Source of the DNA: Dactylonectria macrodidyma
Taxonomy: Eukaryota > Ascomycota > Sordariomycetes > Hypocreales > Nectriaceae
Reading direction: 5' to 3'
NCBI GenBank assembly: GCA_020744425.1
Contig: JAGMUV010000005.1
Span: 2,046,001-2,110,000 of the forward strand
Length of the DNA stretch: 64,000 bases
Part shown: positions 34,060-45,738 of the stretch, piece after piece
Layout of the letters: each line of letters begins with the position of its first letter
Position numbering within the stretch: the first letter of the stretch is position 1
Made by a program: the position numbers and the translations under genes
Notes under the pieces: model-generated
Seen by the model: the letters and a program-made list of their open reading frames with translations, nothing else
Databases searched by the model: none
What the model was told of the DNA's origin: nothing

Positions 34060-36936
34060 ATGTCATCCCTGCACCCGCTCAGCTCGGGCTATCTAGTCCC
34101 GATGACCTTGACCAGATGGACCCGTGCTCCTACACTTGCATGCCTTGCATTTCTTGCACTTCTCCTCATTATGGCCACAATTGCTGTTACTGAATCTCCC
34201 GACACGGGAGACCACTCTCTTTCCAAGAGGCAGTTTCAACTTGGTCGCTTCTTAAGTGGAGTGGCGGCAGATGTATGTCGGAGGCTCACCAGAGAGACGC
34301 CAAGAGACGACCACTAACGGAACTTTAGCAGGGAAGCCCTATGATATCTGCCGCAAACGATGTTCAAAACCTGATTCCTAGCGAAAACAACCCTCTTCTC
34401 GAGCCGACTACTGGAGTTGCGCAACAAGGATATCCTGGAACCGTTGCGGGAGCCCCGGAAGAGACTGTCATAGGACTTTCTGGAAGACGACAGACCTCGC
34501 CTCTAGAGAACGCGGCGCCATCCAGTGGCCTTGTTGACTCGAATGAGCAACAATGGCGCTCAAACGGTGCTTCCCATCCCTTTTCTCAAGAAGCCGTGTC
34601 AATTTTGTTGCCTCCTTTTGATGCGAGTACCTCGGCGAATACAGTTGAGACACAGCAGCAGGGAAATACGAGAGGCGGTCTGACTTCTGGACATGTTGAA
34701 GAAACTGCTGTGTTCTCAGCATCGCAGTCGCTTGGCGCTGGGCTAACCCTTTTACCGCAATCTAACATCGACGGTGCCATTCATGCTACCACAAGCGGGA
34801 GTACTACCTCGGAGGCGTCGAGCTTTGCCTTGGGCTCAATTCCAACCCAAACTACTTCCCTCGCTTCAGTGGGCGATGCGCCAGGGGCCACAACTACCGC
34901 CCAAGAGGCGAACGGCACTTCTGGTCCAACGCAACTTGGCGGTACTTCAAGCCAAATTGCCGGGCCAGTTACACCCAACGCTGCTGATATTTTACCTTCG
35001 ATCACTCCATCAATCGCAGAGCTTCTCAAGCCATCTACTCGTCCTAGAAGCTCGAGTAACGGGGTTCATGAAGAGGATGGCACTAAAAACCAAAAGGCTC
35101 ATCTCAGGGAGAACTCGCCCCAAACACACACTGGCCAACTCTGTGTTATCAAACAGGTTGTCGCTGGTGTGCTCAGAGAAGTAATTACACAATGTTCTGT
35201 GGCAAGAGCTCGTCCCGCTTCGCCTGGTATCGACGATGCACTAAATGCCGCCCAAGAAGGTCCAGTGCACGACTCGAGTGATTGGATACCTGGGAGCGAA
35301 ATGGGAGGAAACCCATCTGCTCAAAATCAGGCCCCCGAGCTACTCACTACTGAGAATACAGACTCTGGGAATACACGGATTAGAGAAGTGACAGGGCAAA
35401 GCAGAAGTGGTGGACCCCCTGCAGGAGACGGACTCGTTAAAGCGCCCCAACTAGGCAGCTCTGGACCCTGGAATCGTTGGGACAGTGCCGCTGAAGGTAT
35501 GTAACCGCATGAAACCTTCAATATGTCTCAACTGGATCAACTAATGAAGCTATCTAGATCCTGCAACTCCCACCTCCCTTGATCAACTAGGTGACCAAGG
35601 CCAACCGTCGTTAACACTAGGATGCCCTGCCATTGATCCTATGCTGTGTCCTGCGTGCGAGACTTGCAACTCTTGTACGCAAATACACAATGGGGACCAA
35701 ACAGATAAACTAGGCCAAGGATCTTGTCCCGAGAGGGGATTCAAGTGTGCGGAATGCCTTGATGGCTGGTTTTGCCCCCCGAAGGAAACGCCAGCGCAGC
35801 CAGTACCGTGCGGGTTGGGATGGCCGTGTCTTCATTGTATATCAGGATGGTTCTGTGAACTTGTTCTTACACCTGATCCTACAGCTATACCGTCTGAGCC
35901 ACGCCCTGATGGAGGAGTTGATGGAAGCCAGGGGGCCAACAATATGCAAGTTCCAGTCGGGGAACTGGGCGGCCAAAATGACCAAGCGTCATCTCACGAT
36001 GGAGTTCCCGGCATCAACTCTCCTACCTACGGCAACCCACCAAACCCAGATCAAGTTCAAATTCCCAGCAAGGATCCATTGGCAAACGGCGAACCCATGG
36101 CAAATAATGGATCCAGGTCTGGTACCGCACCAGGCTCGCACCAAGACCCAACTCTCGGAAACGGACAAAGACCTGAAGCATCAGAGATACCGATAAGTAG
36201 CCAAAATCCTGGAGCAGTACCGAGTAAAGTCCCTCTCCCTCTACCAATCCCCGGAGGCGCACCAACGCCATCTCAACTGTCAGCCACACCAGCCGCACCA
36301 AACCCTGGAGATGGAATTGCCCCTGGAAGTGGTGCCATTGGTGACGATGGTTCAGCTGAGAATCAATCTCCTGGCCCAGTGGTCATGCCGCTCCCAAATA
36401 CCGAAAATAGCGGCGTGCAAAACAACAAGGAGCTAATACCTTCAGGCTGGAGCAACTTGGGCTGCTTTCAGGATTCCATTTCACGAACCTTGCTTGGTGC
36501 GCGGCCGACAGACTTTCTGAAGGGAGCCATGTCAAACACGTTGTGCATTCAGCACTGCAGTTCGAGAGGGTATACCATTGCAGGCACAGAGAACGGCCAA
36601 GAGTGTTGGTGCGGGACAGCTATCCGGGACGACGCTGTCAGACTCCCGGAGAACTACTGTGGCACTCCATGTCAAGATGGAACTGGAACGGTCTGCGGTG
36701 GAAGTTGGGCAGTATTGGTGTACACAATCTCTCAGTCATCACACCCGCCCGAGTATGGCTTGCCACAAGGAGGCTTTGAAGCAAAGTTGAGAGAGTCTGG
36801 GTCTCTCAAAAAACGGTCAGTTCAACAGAGTGGCTCAACTAAGCCTGGGGAAGCCAATCACAGGATCGGCATTCGAGAAATGAGGGAGAGAAAGCGGCGA
36901 GGGTCCTCATTCACTATCAACGACTACGCTTTTTGA
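34060..36936 (+). CDS. Large Ser/Thr/Pro-rich extracytoplasmic protein with Cys-rich module and C-terminal WSC domain
   Basis: Exon 1 34060-34272; intron 34273-34328 (56 bp, GTATGT donor, CACTAACGG branch, TTTAG acceptor; an alternative acceptor adds 3 nt to the intron); exon 2 34329-35496; intron 35497-35557 (61 bp, GTATGT donor, CAACTAATG branch, CTAG acceptor); exon 3 35558-36936; 919 aa. Residues 25-43 form a hydrophobic signal peptide or anchor, followed by a Kex2-like LSKR site (56-57). Residues 72-480 are Ser/Thr/Gly-rich, likely O-glycosylated. Residues 483-560 contain 13 cysteines, including two CxxGWFC-like units (ECLDGWFC, HCISGWFC). A Pro/Gly/Asn-rich spacer leads to a WSC domain at about 760-852 (NLGCFQDS..., CIQHCSSRGYTIAGTE..., CWCG...). 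No C-terminal membrane span or GPI signal is evident, and the tail is basic. WSC domains bind carbohydrates, so a cell-wall role is inferred. An ATG at 34102 is an alternative start. Confidence 0.85.
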
Positions 36937-37309
36937 CGTCAAAACTTACGAATGAGGAGATAGCCAAACGGAAGACTGTGGAGAAGAGATTTTGCATGTT
37001 AGGAGCGATGGTTACGCTACGAATATGAGATAACGGGGTAATGGCTGATGGTTATGGCGGAGGTGAATCTTTTTAGAGTTTGATAACCCCCCCTTTTTTG
37101 GACCTTTTAGAACCTCCTCTATAGCTGATTGGTATCTATCTGAGGAGGAGCATGCAGTTAGATTTAGAAACTAGCAACCTAATAATGGAACGGACGAGGC
37201 TATTTTCATTGCACGCGAGGCAAAGGCTGTTCATTGTGAAAGCTAACAAGGCCCTCCAGAGTCGCAGCTCACTATGTGAGTATAGTATACAGGTGGTTCA
37301 GGGCGATAT
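36937..37309. other. Convergent intergenic region
   Basis: 373 bp between two convergent stops; T- and C-runs near 37086-37100. Only 3' UTRs are expected. Confidence 0.5.
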
Positions 37310-38881
37310 TCACGAGGACGAAGCCACAGCTTCAGCTCCCGCCGCCCGACCAAAGACAACACATTCTAACAACGAAGATCCTCCCAGGCGATTGTCACCG
37401 TGAATTCCACCAGTAATCTCGCCAGCAGCCAATAGTCCGGGGATAGGCACCAGCTTGCCGTCGCGTCGACGCAATACGTGGCCATGTTCATCAAAGGCTA
37501 CACCACCCATGGTGAAGTGAGTGATGGGTGTGACACGACCGATGTAGATGTCTTCATCGCGGTTCTCCTCGCCGGGCTTTAGCGTCCACCGGCCGAATGT
37601 GCTGCGGCCGAATTCGTCCGCGGCACCTTCAGCAACGGCCTTGGCGTACTTGTCGACGGCGGCGATGGCGGCGGGCTCGAGGTCGCGGACCTTGATCTTC
37701 TTGACCAGGCCCTTCCACTCGTAGAAGCCGATGTGGTTCGCAGACGCCTCGGTGGCGCCGGGGTCGAGAAGCAGGGTCACGTCCCACTGCTGGATGACGC
37801 CGTCGCCGTCGGTGCTCTGTGGCAGCTTCATGACGGCGGCGCTGACGTGCTCGCGCGTCTCCATCTCGTTGACGAAGCGCTCGCCGGCCGACGAGAGCAG
37901 GATGCCGCCTTCGCCGCGCAGCATCTCGGCCGCCAGGAACTTAAGCATGGTGTTGGGGGCGGCCGGGTCCACGAAGCCCGTCGGATGGACTTGCACGCTG
38001 TCCATGTCGAGCAGCTCCGCGCCGACCGCCGTGAGGATGCCGTGAGATCCCGGCCGCTCTTCGTTGGTCGACGGGATGCCCTTGAGGTCTGGGCGGTATT
38101 TGGCAAGCAGGCCCGTGGCATCGCCGGCGAAACCACCGCTCGCAAACATGACGGTTCCTTCGAGCTGCTTCGTCTCGCCATCCTGGACGTACTCGACGCC
38201 GTTGACGGCATCACCCTCGCTCAGCAGGGCCTTGACCTCGGCTAGGTTGGTCAGTTGGAACTTGTCGTTTTCCTTGAGCTTTCCGAGCAGCCCGAAGACG
38301 ATGGCGGCGCCTGGGGTCATCTTGCCGCCGCCGCGGTGCGTGCGGGCGACTGTGTGGCCGCCGAGGGGAGCGACGACGCTCAGGTCTACGCCGATCTCAT
38401 CGACGAGCCAGTTGACGGCCGAGGCCGATTCGGCGGTGAGCTTGGATACGAGGGCCTTTCGGTCGACGGGGGGTTCGGCATTGGCGAAGCGGGAGCCTGC
38501 AGAGCGCACCGTGTCGCTGTAGAAGAAGGTGTCCTGGGCGATGCCTTGGGCGACCTGGAAGCGCGTGTTGGCGCCGTTGATGCCGGAGGACGCCTTGATG
38601 CTGTTGCCGCCGGGCTTGGGCGCGCGGTCGAGCAGGTGAACCGAGGGAGCGCCGCGCGCGAGGGCCTCGTACGAGGCCGAGAGGCCGGCGAGGCCGGAGC
38701 CGACGACAATGACGGGGCGGCGGGCCGCGGAGGATGTGGCCATGGTTTTGGACAAGGTCGAGCTGAGTGAAGGGCGAAGGAGGTTGCCGTAGAGCATAGC
38801 AGTGAGAGCTACCGCGATGCCGATGCAGGAGAGGAGCAGGATCTTTGGTCTGCTCATTGTCCAGCGGAGGATCCGAGGCAT
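37310..38881 (-). CDS. OSM1: Fumarate reductase (Osm1/Frd1-type flavoprotein)
   Basis: Soluble or lumenal FAD enzyme that reduces fumarate to succinate, regenerating oxidised flavin/NAD under low oxygen. A single exon encodes 523 aa, close to the yeast enzymes (470-501 aa). The N-terminus has a hydrophobic segment (about 14-31), compatible with a signal anchor or organelle targeting. The FAD-binding GxGxxG is at 61-66 (GSGLAG) followed by LLDRAPKPGGNSIKASSGIN. Active-site segments are present: VHPTGFVDP, LRGEGGILL, GERFVNEMETREHVS, H455 in ITHFTMGGV, and the C-terminal GDNRLGGSSLLECVVFGR. The cytochrome b5 or heme domains of some plant-associated fungal versions are absent. In-frame Met at 1, 9 and 47 offer alternative starts; starting at 47 would remove the hydrophobic segment. 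It is convergent with the WSC gene. Confidence 0.94.
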   Translation of the reverse strand: MPRILRWTMSRPKILLLSCIGIAVALTAMLYGNLLRPSLSSTLSKTMATSSAARRPVIVVGSGLAGLSASYEALARGAPSVHLLDRAPKPGGNSIKASSGINGANTRFQVAQGIAQDTFFYSDTVRSAGSRFANAEPPVDRKALVSKLTAESASAVNWLVDEIGVDLSVVAPLGGHTVARTHRGGGKMTPGAAIVFGLLGKLKENDKFQLTNLAEVKALLSEGDAVNGVEYVQDGETKQLEGTVMFASGGFAGDATGLLAKYRPDLKGIPSTNEERPGSHGILTAVGAELLDMDSVQVHPTGFVDPAAPNTMLKFLAAEMLRGEGGILLSSAGERFVNEMETREHVSAAVMKLPQSTDGDGVIQQWDVTLLLDPGATEASANHIGFYEWKGLVKKIKVRDLEPAAIAAVDKYAKAVAEGAADEFGRSTFGRWTLKPGEENRDEDIYIGRVTPITHFTMGGVAFDEHGHVLRRRDGKLVPIPGLLAAGEITGGIHGDNRLGGSSLLECVVFGRAAGAEAVASSS

Positions 38882-40274
38882 TGAAAGGAGGGGAAAGGAA
38901 ATCGGAGATCGGAACGTGGAGGGCCGGGCGGTATCGGCGCTTCTTTATACTCCGGGCGTCATCTTCAGGAACAGCTCAGCTTAGTATTCGGGGAGGGGGC
39001 GAGGGCTTGGCCTCTCGCGGCGTCGCGCGGTTAATGGTGCAACCAGCTCGTACAGCTCAAAAACGAGAGGTCGAGAAAGGGCCCAACGCGTGGCCGTGGC
39101 ATCATGCGATTCTGGCGCAAAGTGGGCGAGCCAGGACCGCATCGTACGATGCAAAGCGATGACGCATAGCGCCTAAAGTTTCAGAGAGACACGGTGTCCT
39201 TCGGCGCGCGCACAGGAAGAGAAACGAAGAAGAAAAACGGTAGTTTGGGGATGAGGAAGTGTCTTGATATCAAATCTGCAAACCGAAAATGTTTTGAGAT
39301 ACGGATTCGGGAGGTGGAAACCCCCCCTCCGCGCATGGCCGGACCCCCCCGGCCCGTTGTAGAAGGGACGGGCGCCGGGTTGTGGGACCATCCCGACATG
39401 ACGCCAGATCCCGGCCCCACTTGGGACACCCGCTACCTGCGGCTGAGACTCGGAGCCTCATTCTCGGACGTGCACTACGGAAAGAACGTATCATCACGGC
39501 CATCTCGATCTCCGACCACACGCCGCGGAGATCACCTCGTGAAGCGAACGGACTCCCCTTTGCTGTTTTGGGCGCGGGCGTCTACGCTGCCAAGTAGCGA
39601 GGCGGTCACGGACCCTGCGATATCGGTCGTTCGACTGAAAGCCCCCGGTGGAGCAGGGCGAGACTCGTCTGCATGGCGTCGTGCCCCCCCCGGCAGATAA
39701 AAAAGCGAACCGGCGGGGGGGGGGGGGTGTCATCGATCGGTAGGTGCCGCAGCAGCTTAATCGAGACCTTCGAGCGATGCTGGGTAGCGGAGCCGCTTCC
39801 AACTTTTCTCAATGGTCTTGCTTCCATCTCGTCTTCCATGCTTCGCTTGCAGATGACATGTTTGGTCGTAGCATCCGCGACATTGCCATTTCCTCGGCGA
39901 AAGGCTTGGCCCCTCGTACCACGCGACGCAAGATTCGGCCAACGCAAAAAGAGTCCAGGCTGCCAGCAATCAGCTCTTTTTTTTTTTAAAAAAAACCTGC
40001 GCAAGAATGTAGGTACAAGCACCCAGCCGATTAAATAAAACACGTTATCGCCGCCAACACCAGCCGCGCCCAGCGGCACAGGATCTATAAAGAGAAAGTG
40101 TGAGAGAAAGGCATCAAGCGATGCAAGGCCGGTGAAGATAAAGCATCCAGGCCCAATCCAGAAATTTCCTCTACCAGTCTAAGAGTCGGGCAGCCCGATC
40201 TTATCTTTTGTTGATACTGAGTCATCAGCAGAATACGTTGCACGTCAGGAGACAAAGCAATGCCGTCACGCGAT
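38882..40274. other. 1.4-kb intergenic region with homopolymer runs
   Basis: This is upstream of OSM1 and downstream of the acetate transporter. It contains C8 at 39684-39691, G13 at 39715-39727 and T11A8 at 39977-39995. Frames on both strands are Arg/Pro-rich and unconvincing. Confidence 0.5.
39715..39727 (+). repeat. G13 homopolymer
   Basis: A run of 13 G's lies downstream of a C8 run at 39684-39691. The two could pair, and the G-run could stack or slip. Length may be uncertain because homopolymers are error-prone in sequencing. Confidence 0.7.
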
Positions 40275-41254
40275 TTATGCCAGGGCACGCTCGCTCTTTT
40301 GCATTCGCTGCTCTCGGCCCTTGTCGGACCAGGGAAAGTGGAAGACAGGGACCTGAAAGAAGGAATTGCTATGCGATAACATGTTAGCGAGTGGATTCCA
40401 TGTGGATATTTTTTCTTTTCGGCCCGGCAGTGTGGCGGGGGCTAAAGGGGGTGACGAACCTGCTGTCTTGAATACCGGCCAGTGCATTGTACCAGGCTAG
40501 GAAGGCTGCTAGGAAGCCAAAGAAACCAGCCGCTTTTTGGAGTGCAAGCTTGGCAACGTCGTTTCCTAGGTCGTGTGCGAAATTTTCGCAGGCAAGTAGG
40601 AGGAAGCAAATGTCGAGGAAGAAGAAAAGGAGGAAGAAGGCGACGGTAGATCTGAGGGTGCAGAGAAGTAGAAGGGTTGTGAAGATGAACCATCCGGTTA
40701 GGAAGAAGCCCATGACGGAGCCAGTGTCGCCGGCATAAGGGCCATCTTCTCCAAGAACGTTCCAAGTGGGTGTGAGAAGGAGACCGTAAGCGATCCAGAA
40801 ACCGCCATATGAGGACAGAGCAGTGGCGCCGAAAGTGTTACCGACAGCCATCTCCCTAATAAGCGAGTCAGTCGACAATATCCAGGTCTGGGGGAAAAAA
40901 AGGAGGAACATACCACATGCCAGCACATAGTTGGACGAGGCCTCCATAGCCAAAGGCCAAGGGCACGGCGATATTGGGAGCCGACTCTCCACGGGTATGC
41001 ATGTTAATGCAAGAGAGGACGAAGGTCGTCAGGGCAAAGGCACTTAGACCAAGAGGCGCTGGATTGGCAAATTTTCGGTGCTCATAGGGCTTCCACATGC
41101 TGGGGTGGAGGGAGCCGCCCTCAGCTTGAGCCCAGGGAGGGTTCATTTGGGGGTAGTCATGATGGTGGTGGTGATGCTGGTGGGCATCATGGCTGTGGCG
41201 ATCGAGAGTCTTGTCTGAGTCGCTGTGAGGATCGTGGTGGATTTGGTCGGCCAT
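40275..41254 (-). CDS. GPR1/FUN34/YaaH (ATO) family acetate transporter
   Basis: Plasma-membrane acetate/ammonium export-import protein of the AceTr/ATO family (Ady2/Ato2, Aspergillus AcpA). Exon 1 41254-40914; intron 40913-40856 (58 bp, GTATGT donor, TTAG acceptor); exon 2 40855-40460; intron 40459-40369 (91 bp, GTTCGT donor, CGCTAACATG branch, CATAG acceptor); exon 3 40368-40275; 276 aa. The family signature [18 protein letters not shown] opens the first membrane span, followed by six spans to about residue 240. The C-terminal exon encodes [13 protein letters not shown], the conserved end of the family. The N-terminal ~36 residues are unusually His-rich: 12 His including a run of six. I chose the ATG at 41254; an in-frame ATG at 41281 would add 9 residues. 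Candidate CreA sites lie upstream. Confidence 0.93.
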
Positions 41255-41333
41255 TTTGAAGGTGCTGTGAGGAGTATTCAATATTCAATGATTAGGAAAA
41301 GAAAGTCGACGGAATTTGACGGATTGTTGGAAG

Positions 41334-41348
41334 TATATATATATATAT
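41334..41348. promoter_or_regulatory. TA-repeat, possible TATA element of the acetate transporter
   Basis: A TATATATATATATAT-like run about 80-95 bp upstream of the chosen ATG on the minus strand. Position suits a core-promoter element; function is inferred. Confidence 0.4.
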
Positions 41349-41415
41349 GTTGGAGTTCGGCGAGGCCCAGATGGGGTGACCTTCGGAGCGACCAGGGGCA
41401 CGGTACGTATATGTG

Positions 41416-41598
41416 GTGGGGAGACAACCTCGCAAGGGAACTAGGACAGCACACTTGAAGAGAAAGGAACAAGACAATGGCGCGGAGAAGAACTGGGGAA
41501 TGGGTGGGGAGGAAGATAGGGTTTTAAAGAAAGTCCCAAGCTGCGGACGGACCCTTTAAGACTGATAATTAGTGAGATTTGTCGTCTCCAGTCTGGGG
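41416..41598. promoter_or_regulatory. Cluster of CreA-consensus (SYGGRG) sites
   Basis: GTGGGG occurs at 41416-41421 and 41504-41509, and CTGGGG near 41593-41598, all within 350 bp upstream of the acetate transporter. ATO-type transporters in fungi are typically glucose-repressed, so CreA control is plausible. The consensus is short and would also occur by chance. Confidence 0.35.
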
Positions 41599-44500
41599 AG
41601 GGGAGCCCAGAGAGAGGGGACCAGGTTGAGCAAGGGCAAACGCAGCGGCTGTTGTTAGTGTCTGTAGGAGAGGACGGAGTGGGAAGAGTGCACAGGAGTG
41701 GAGAAGGGATGGCGAGTGGAGGAGATGTAGTGGAGAGGAGGAGAACGGACAAGAGCGGAGGAGGTGGAGAAGGAGGAGGATGGAACAGGGATTGGGATAT
41801 CTCGTTCTGGGTCTTTGGCTAGGGCTTGGTCTGGACGAATGGATGCCAAGGGTATTTCTTGATGTTGGGATGGATTCCCACGGCACGGAATGGCGGTTAG
41901 CATGGTGAATTGACCATGGTATGGTCATGATAACCATGGGGTATTGCATGAAGATGGCATGAGGGTGAGGGGGAAAACGGAGAAACGGCTTCTTCAACGA
42001 CACGACCGCATGGACGAGGGGTTGAGGAGTGAGATGGAGAATAGCAAAGATACCTGGGTCATGCAGAAACGGGAAGAAACGGGCATGGGAGCCAGCAGAA
42101 TCTGTCACTTCAACACAAATACCAGAATTTGTCTCCAAATCGGGGGTGGCCGTTATCCATGGACCGAGATGACTTGGCGGTAGCGAAGAGTCCGGGCATC
42201 AACAAGGCCTCGTGAACGAAAATTGATAAGCCAGGTACCTCCAACACGACCACCAAGGTGCTGCCGTCTTGGCTATAGCCATCCTGTTCAGGACTCTCAA
42301 GCGCCAAGCTGAGGTGGCTGCGTATGCCGAAGGCCGTACGTGCGTTTGCGTTGGGTCGTGGCGATGGCTCATGGCTTCATGGATGAGGACAACGGGCTCG
42401 CGGGTCCACGGGTTGGCGTTAACACCGAATCTCCATTGGAACTAGTTGCCTCGTAACCTTCTTCCTAGCAGGGGCGTACATAGCAGAGGGGAAAAGCAGA
42501 CAAGGGACACGAAGAAGGAGGAGGCAACAGAGGTTAGCTTCTTGACACATGGACAATTCCAACCAGCGGTTCGGGACATGAGGCCGGGAAGTGTTGGGGG
42601 TGCGACAAGCGAGGAACAGAGGTGTAGATGACAAGAGGAGTAAGGCTCAAGATGCGGAGAAGAGGAGAACAAAGACGGGGTTGCTGATGAATGGGCATTG
42701 TCTGAGAGGATGGGGTACGTCTGTGAGCCCCCCTGGACGCGGGGAGGCAGATGCGCAAGGCTCGGGATCCCAGTCGAGATTCTGGGTTCAATGAGTGAAA
42801 AGGAGAGACGCGAAGAGGCGAGGCGGAGACGACAAGGAGAGAATCTGACAGGCGGCGACGGGTTTGGATGTGTGAACGCAGGGCCTAGCAGGAGCTGTGG
42901 GCTTCTGGAACCTTTAGGGATTTGATGCAGACCAAGTTTCGGTCGTTACTACCCCATTTGAAATGTGAAGAATTTCTCCGGGACTTGTGTCGTGTCTCAA
43001 GTGGTAAGAAAATGAGGGATGATCCGTATTGAGACTAAGAATCGTGATGTCGTGGATGGGATTTGATCATGAGCATTTCTTCGCCTCAGGTTTCAATGGC
43101 AGCAGTACAGAACCAAATTCGCGATGTAAGTCCGGCCCAATCAGATGAGGAGAACCCAAGCTCTAATTCAGGGTTCCTCCTTTCGTACCTGACATAACTC
43201 CAATTCTACGGCGCCATGACAAAGCACAAACAAGCCGTCACTTCATGGGCATCTCAAGCTGCCATCCCATATCCAGTAATATATTTCTTCGTGACTGCCT
43301 ATGCCCTTACCTAGTGCATCGATGGGGCCATGAAAACAAACCAAGATGCTGTGTATTGCATCGTGAAAAGAAAGAAGAAAGGATGGACGAAGGTTAAGCA
43401 CAGCGAGGGGTAAGGCCCTTTACCCCAAAAAATCGAACTGCGGTCTGAGGGCTGGGTAACAGGGATGCCGTGAGGGGAATGCAGGTGGCTTGGATTTTTT
43501 TGCAGGCAGATTTGGGGGCAGCATGGGACATGGGAGGAGGCAGTATGTACTAATAAGAGGGAACTTGGGAGAAGAGACAGCACACTCATGAACAGAGCAA
43601 GATGACAAAATACCAGACATTTCAGATCCTCGGTAATGCTGTTAATAGATATCCACATTTTTTCTCTTCCCGCGCCGGACCAAAGGCAGCTCGGTTGCCC
43701 TGGGATAACCTTGTCGATCATGGAACCTTCATTGTCAGGTTACCCTTTTTGGTCATGTTCTGTTGACACGCGGAACAGAATGACCGGCACTTGGTCATTT
43801 TTTCATGGCTCAGCATCCATGGGCTCATTTTCTCGCGCCGCTCGAGGTTCAAGACCCAATTCGCAAGCATCACTTACAGGAAATGTCTCCGCTGAGGTGG
43901 GCAGGTGGATTCTACAGGTGGATATATCGAGTGGGGGGCCGAGGTGGTGGGAGGTGAGAAAATCGCAAGGCACCGCAGCAAAAGTAGAGCGCTGGGGGGC
44001 CACTACAACGCCTCATACTGGATGTGACGTTGATTAACAGTGGACTCAGATCCAATTGGACGGGTGTCCCGTTTCGGAATTTTTGCAGAGCAGGGATCAT
44101 TTCGATGGAGATCGGCTGGGTACCGTCGCAAGGCCAGTGAGTGAGACGTCGTGCTGAGAGCATCAAGCACGGTGATGCTTTCTGGCATTGGAGGGCTTCG
44201 CACGACCACTGGATTCTAGGAACTGGTATTTCCTTAGGAGCTAGAGACGCGTGCTTTGTCTTGATCTCTGTGGATATCCTGACAACGATTACTCTGAGGC
44301 ATTGCCAATCCCAAAAAGTGGGGGTCGGACGGGGTGTGTTGCTCGTGCTGTTGTTGGAGATTAGACCACAGGAGGTCGTGCTGTGCATGGTGCGTGGCGC
44401 CGACATATCCGACTTTCTTTGCCCAGCGGCTCCGCGCTGCGTGTTCTTCTGCCAGGAAAGTCAAGTCCCTGAACTCAAAAGAAAGGCTCTATTTCATCGG

Positions 44501-45720
44501 AATGGCGACGGTCCACCTAAGAATCGGTCAATGTTGTTATGATGACCAACTTCTCTTGGATCTCGGTGAAGCAGTTGTCTACTGCCCATCTCCCCAAACC
44601 CCCCAAAATTTGGAGAAGAGCTCGGTTGTCTTGGCGAACTCTCTTCCCCTCACGAGATTTGGAGATACCCTCCCTCCCTTGTCAATCTTCCCGCCACAGG
44701 GCTCGCAGCACCTCTGAGTGAAAATCCTTCAGGCCTTGAGGTGAACAGGAAGACAAAGAGGGTGTATAGCAAAATCAGGGCTGCGGAAATGACAGAATGC
44801 GACTACTCTGCGGCTCATGCACGACCCTCTCATTTCCTCATCAGGTCAGAACACACGGCGTTAACAGGTTCCAAATAGAAATTGCTGTTGGGGCTGCAAG
44901 GTCTTTGCAGTCCATGTGGCAACCAAACAGGATTGCATGGGTGGTGCCGCCCTCACACTGACTGCGCGGGTGCATGTTTCGTGCGTGGCGGCCTGACAGA
45001 TGAGCAAGGGAATGTCTGGTTGTCATGTTCCCAGCGCCTCCAAAAACCTCGTGTAAGCCGTTGTCTGGCTGTTGCGATGCCGCCCTTTGACTAGGACGGC
45101 ACAACCCGTAGATTCAGGAGAACCAACAACGTGCTCCCTCTGTGTCCGTCCCCAACTTTGCGATTGCGAAGGAGTTTTCTGGACACCCCTGCGGGTGTGC
45201 TCCTGGATACCAAATGCAATGAGACACACGCAGCCTGAATGTTATCCTCGGTAAACGGTCGGTCTCCGGCTGTTCGAACACTCGGATATACCCAGTAGAC
45301 CCCTCTCAAATGGAGCCGCATGGCCAGGGTTGGTGATGATGGCTTGCAGGGTCTATCGGCGTGTCTCTCTAATTTTTGCTTGACTCCGTCGTCCATTTCG
45401 TTGGGTTCGTTGGGGGCATTAGCCTTCTCCAAGAAACCCCGATGTCGGGAGTTGGGGGAGGCCGTTAGGCAGTCTGGAGAGGGTCACAGGATGGAATCAT
45501 TACGTAGTAGCGCCCAGCATCATCGGACCGGATTGCGAGTGGTGGCGCCAAGATTGAGGCGTCTTCTCATGCCCTCTCCAACCTCTCAAACCAGGATGAC
45601 GGGCCGCCATGGCGTTCGCCGTAGCTGCGGCTCTTTTTCCAAGGCGGCGGGAATAGGACGAACTTGGCAGCTCAGGCCACACCACTGGAGATGCCCTTAC
45701 CAGGCTTACATGCTAAGCAG

Positions 45721-45738
45721 CCCCCCCCCCCCCCCCCC
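45721..45738 (+). repeat. C18 homopolymer
   Basis: An uninterrupted run of 18 C's, the longest homopolymer in the window. It lies in the gene-free stretch. Exact length may be a sequencing uncertainty. Confidence 0.75.

Noticed and set aside
41569..42138. 189-codon minus-strand frame
   Set aside because: Low-complexity Ser/Pro/Leu-rich sequence in the acetate-transporter upstream region, typical of a pyrimidine-rich leader.
43838..43862. GGTTCAAGACCC-like T-arm string
   Set aside because: No tRNA cloverleaf can be formed around it.
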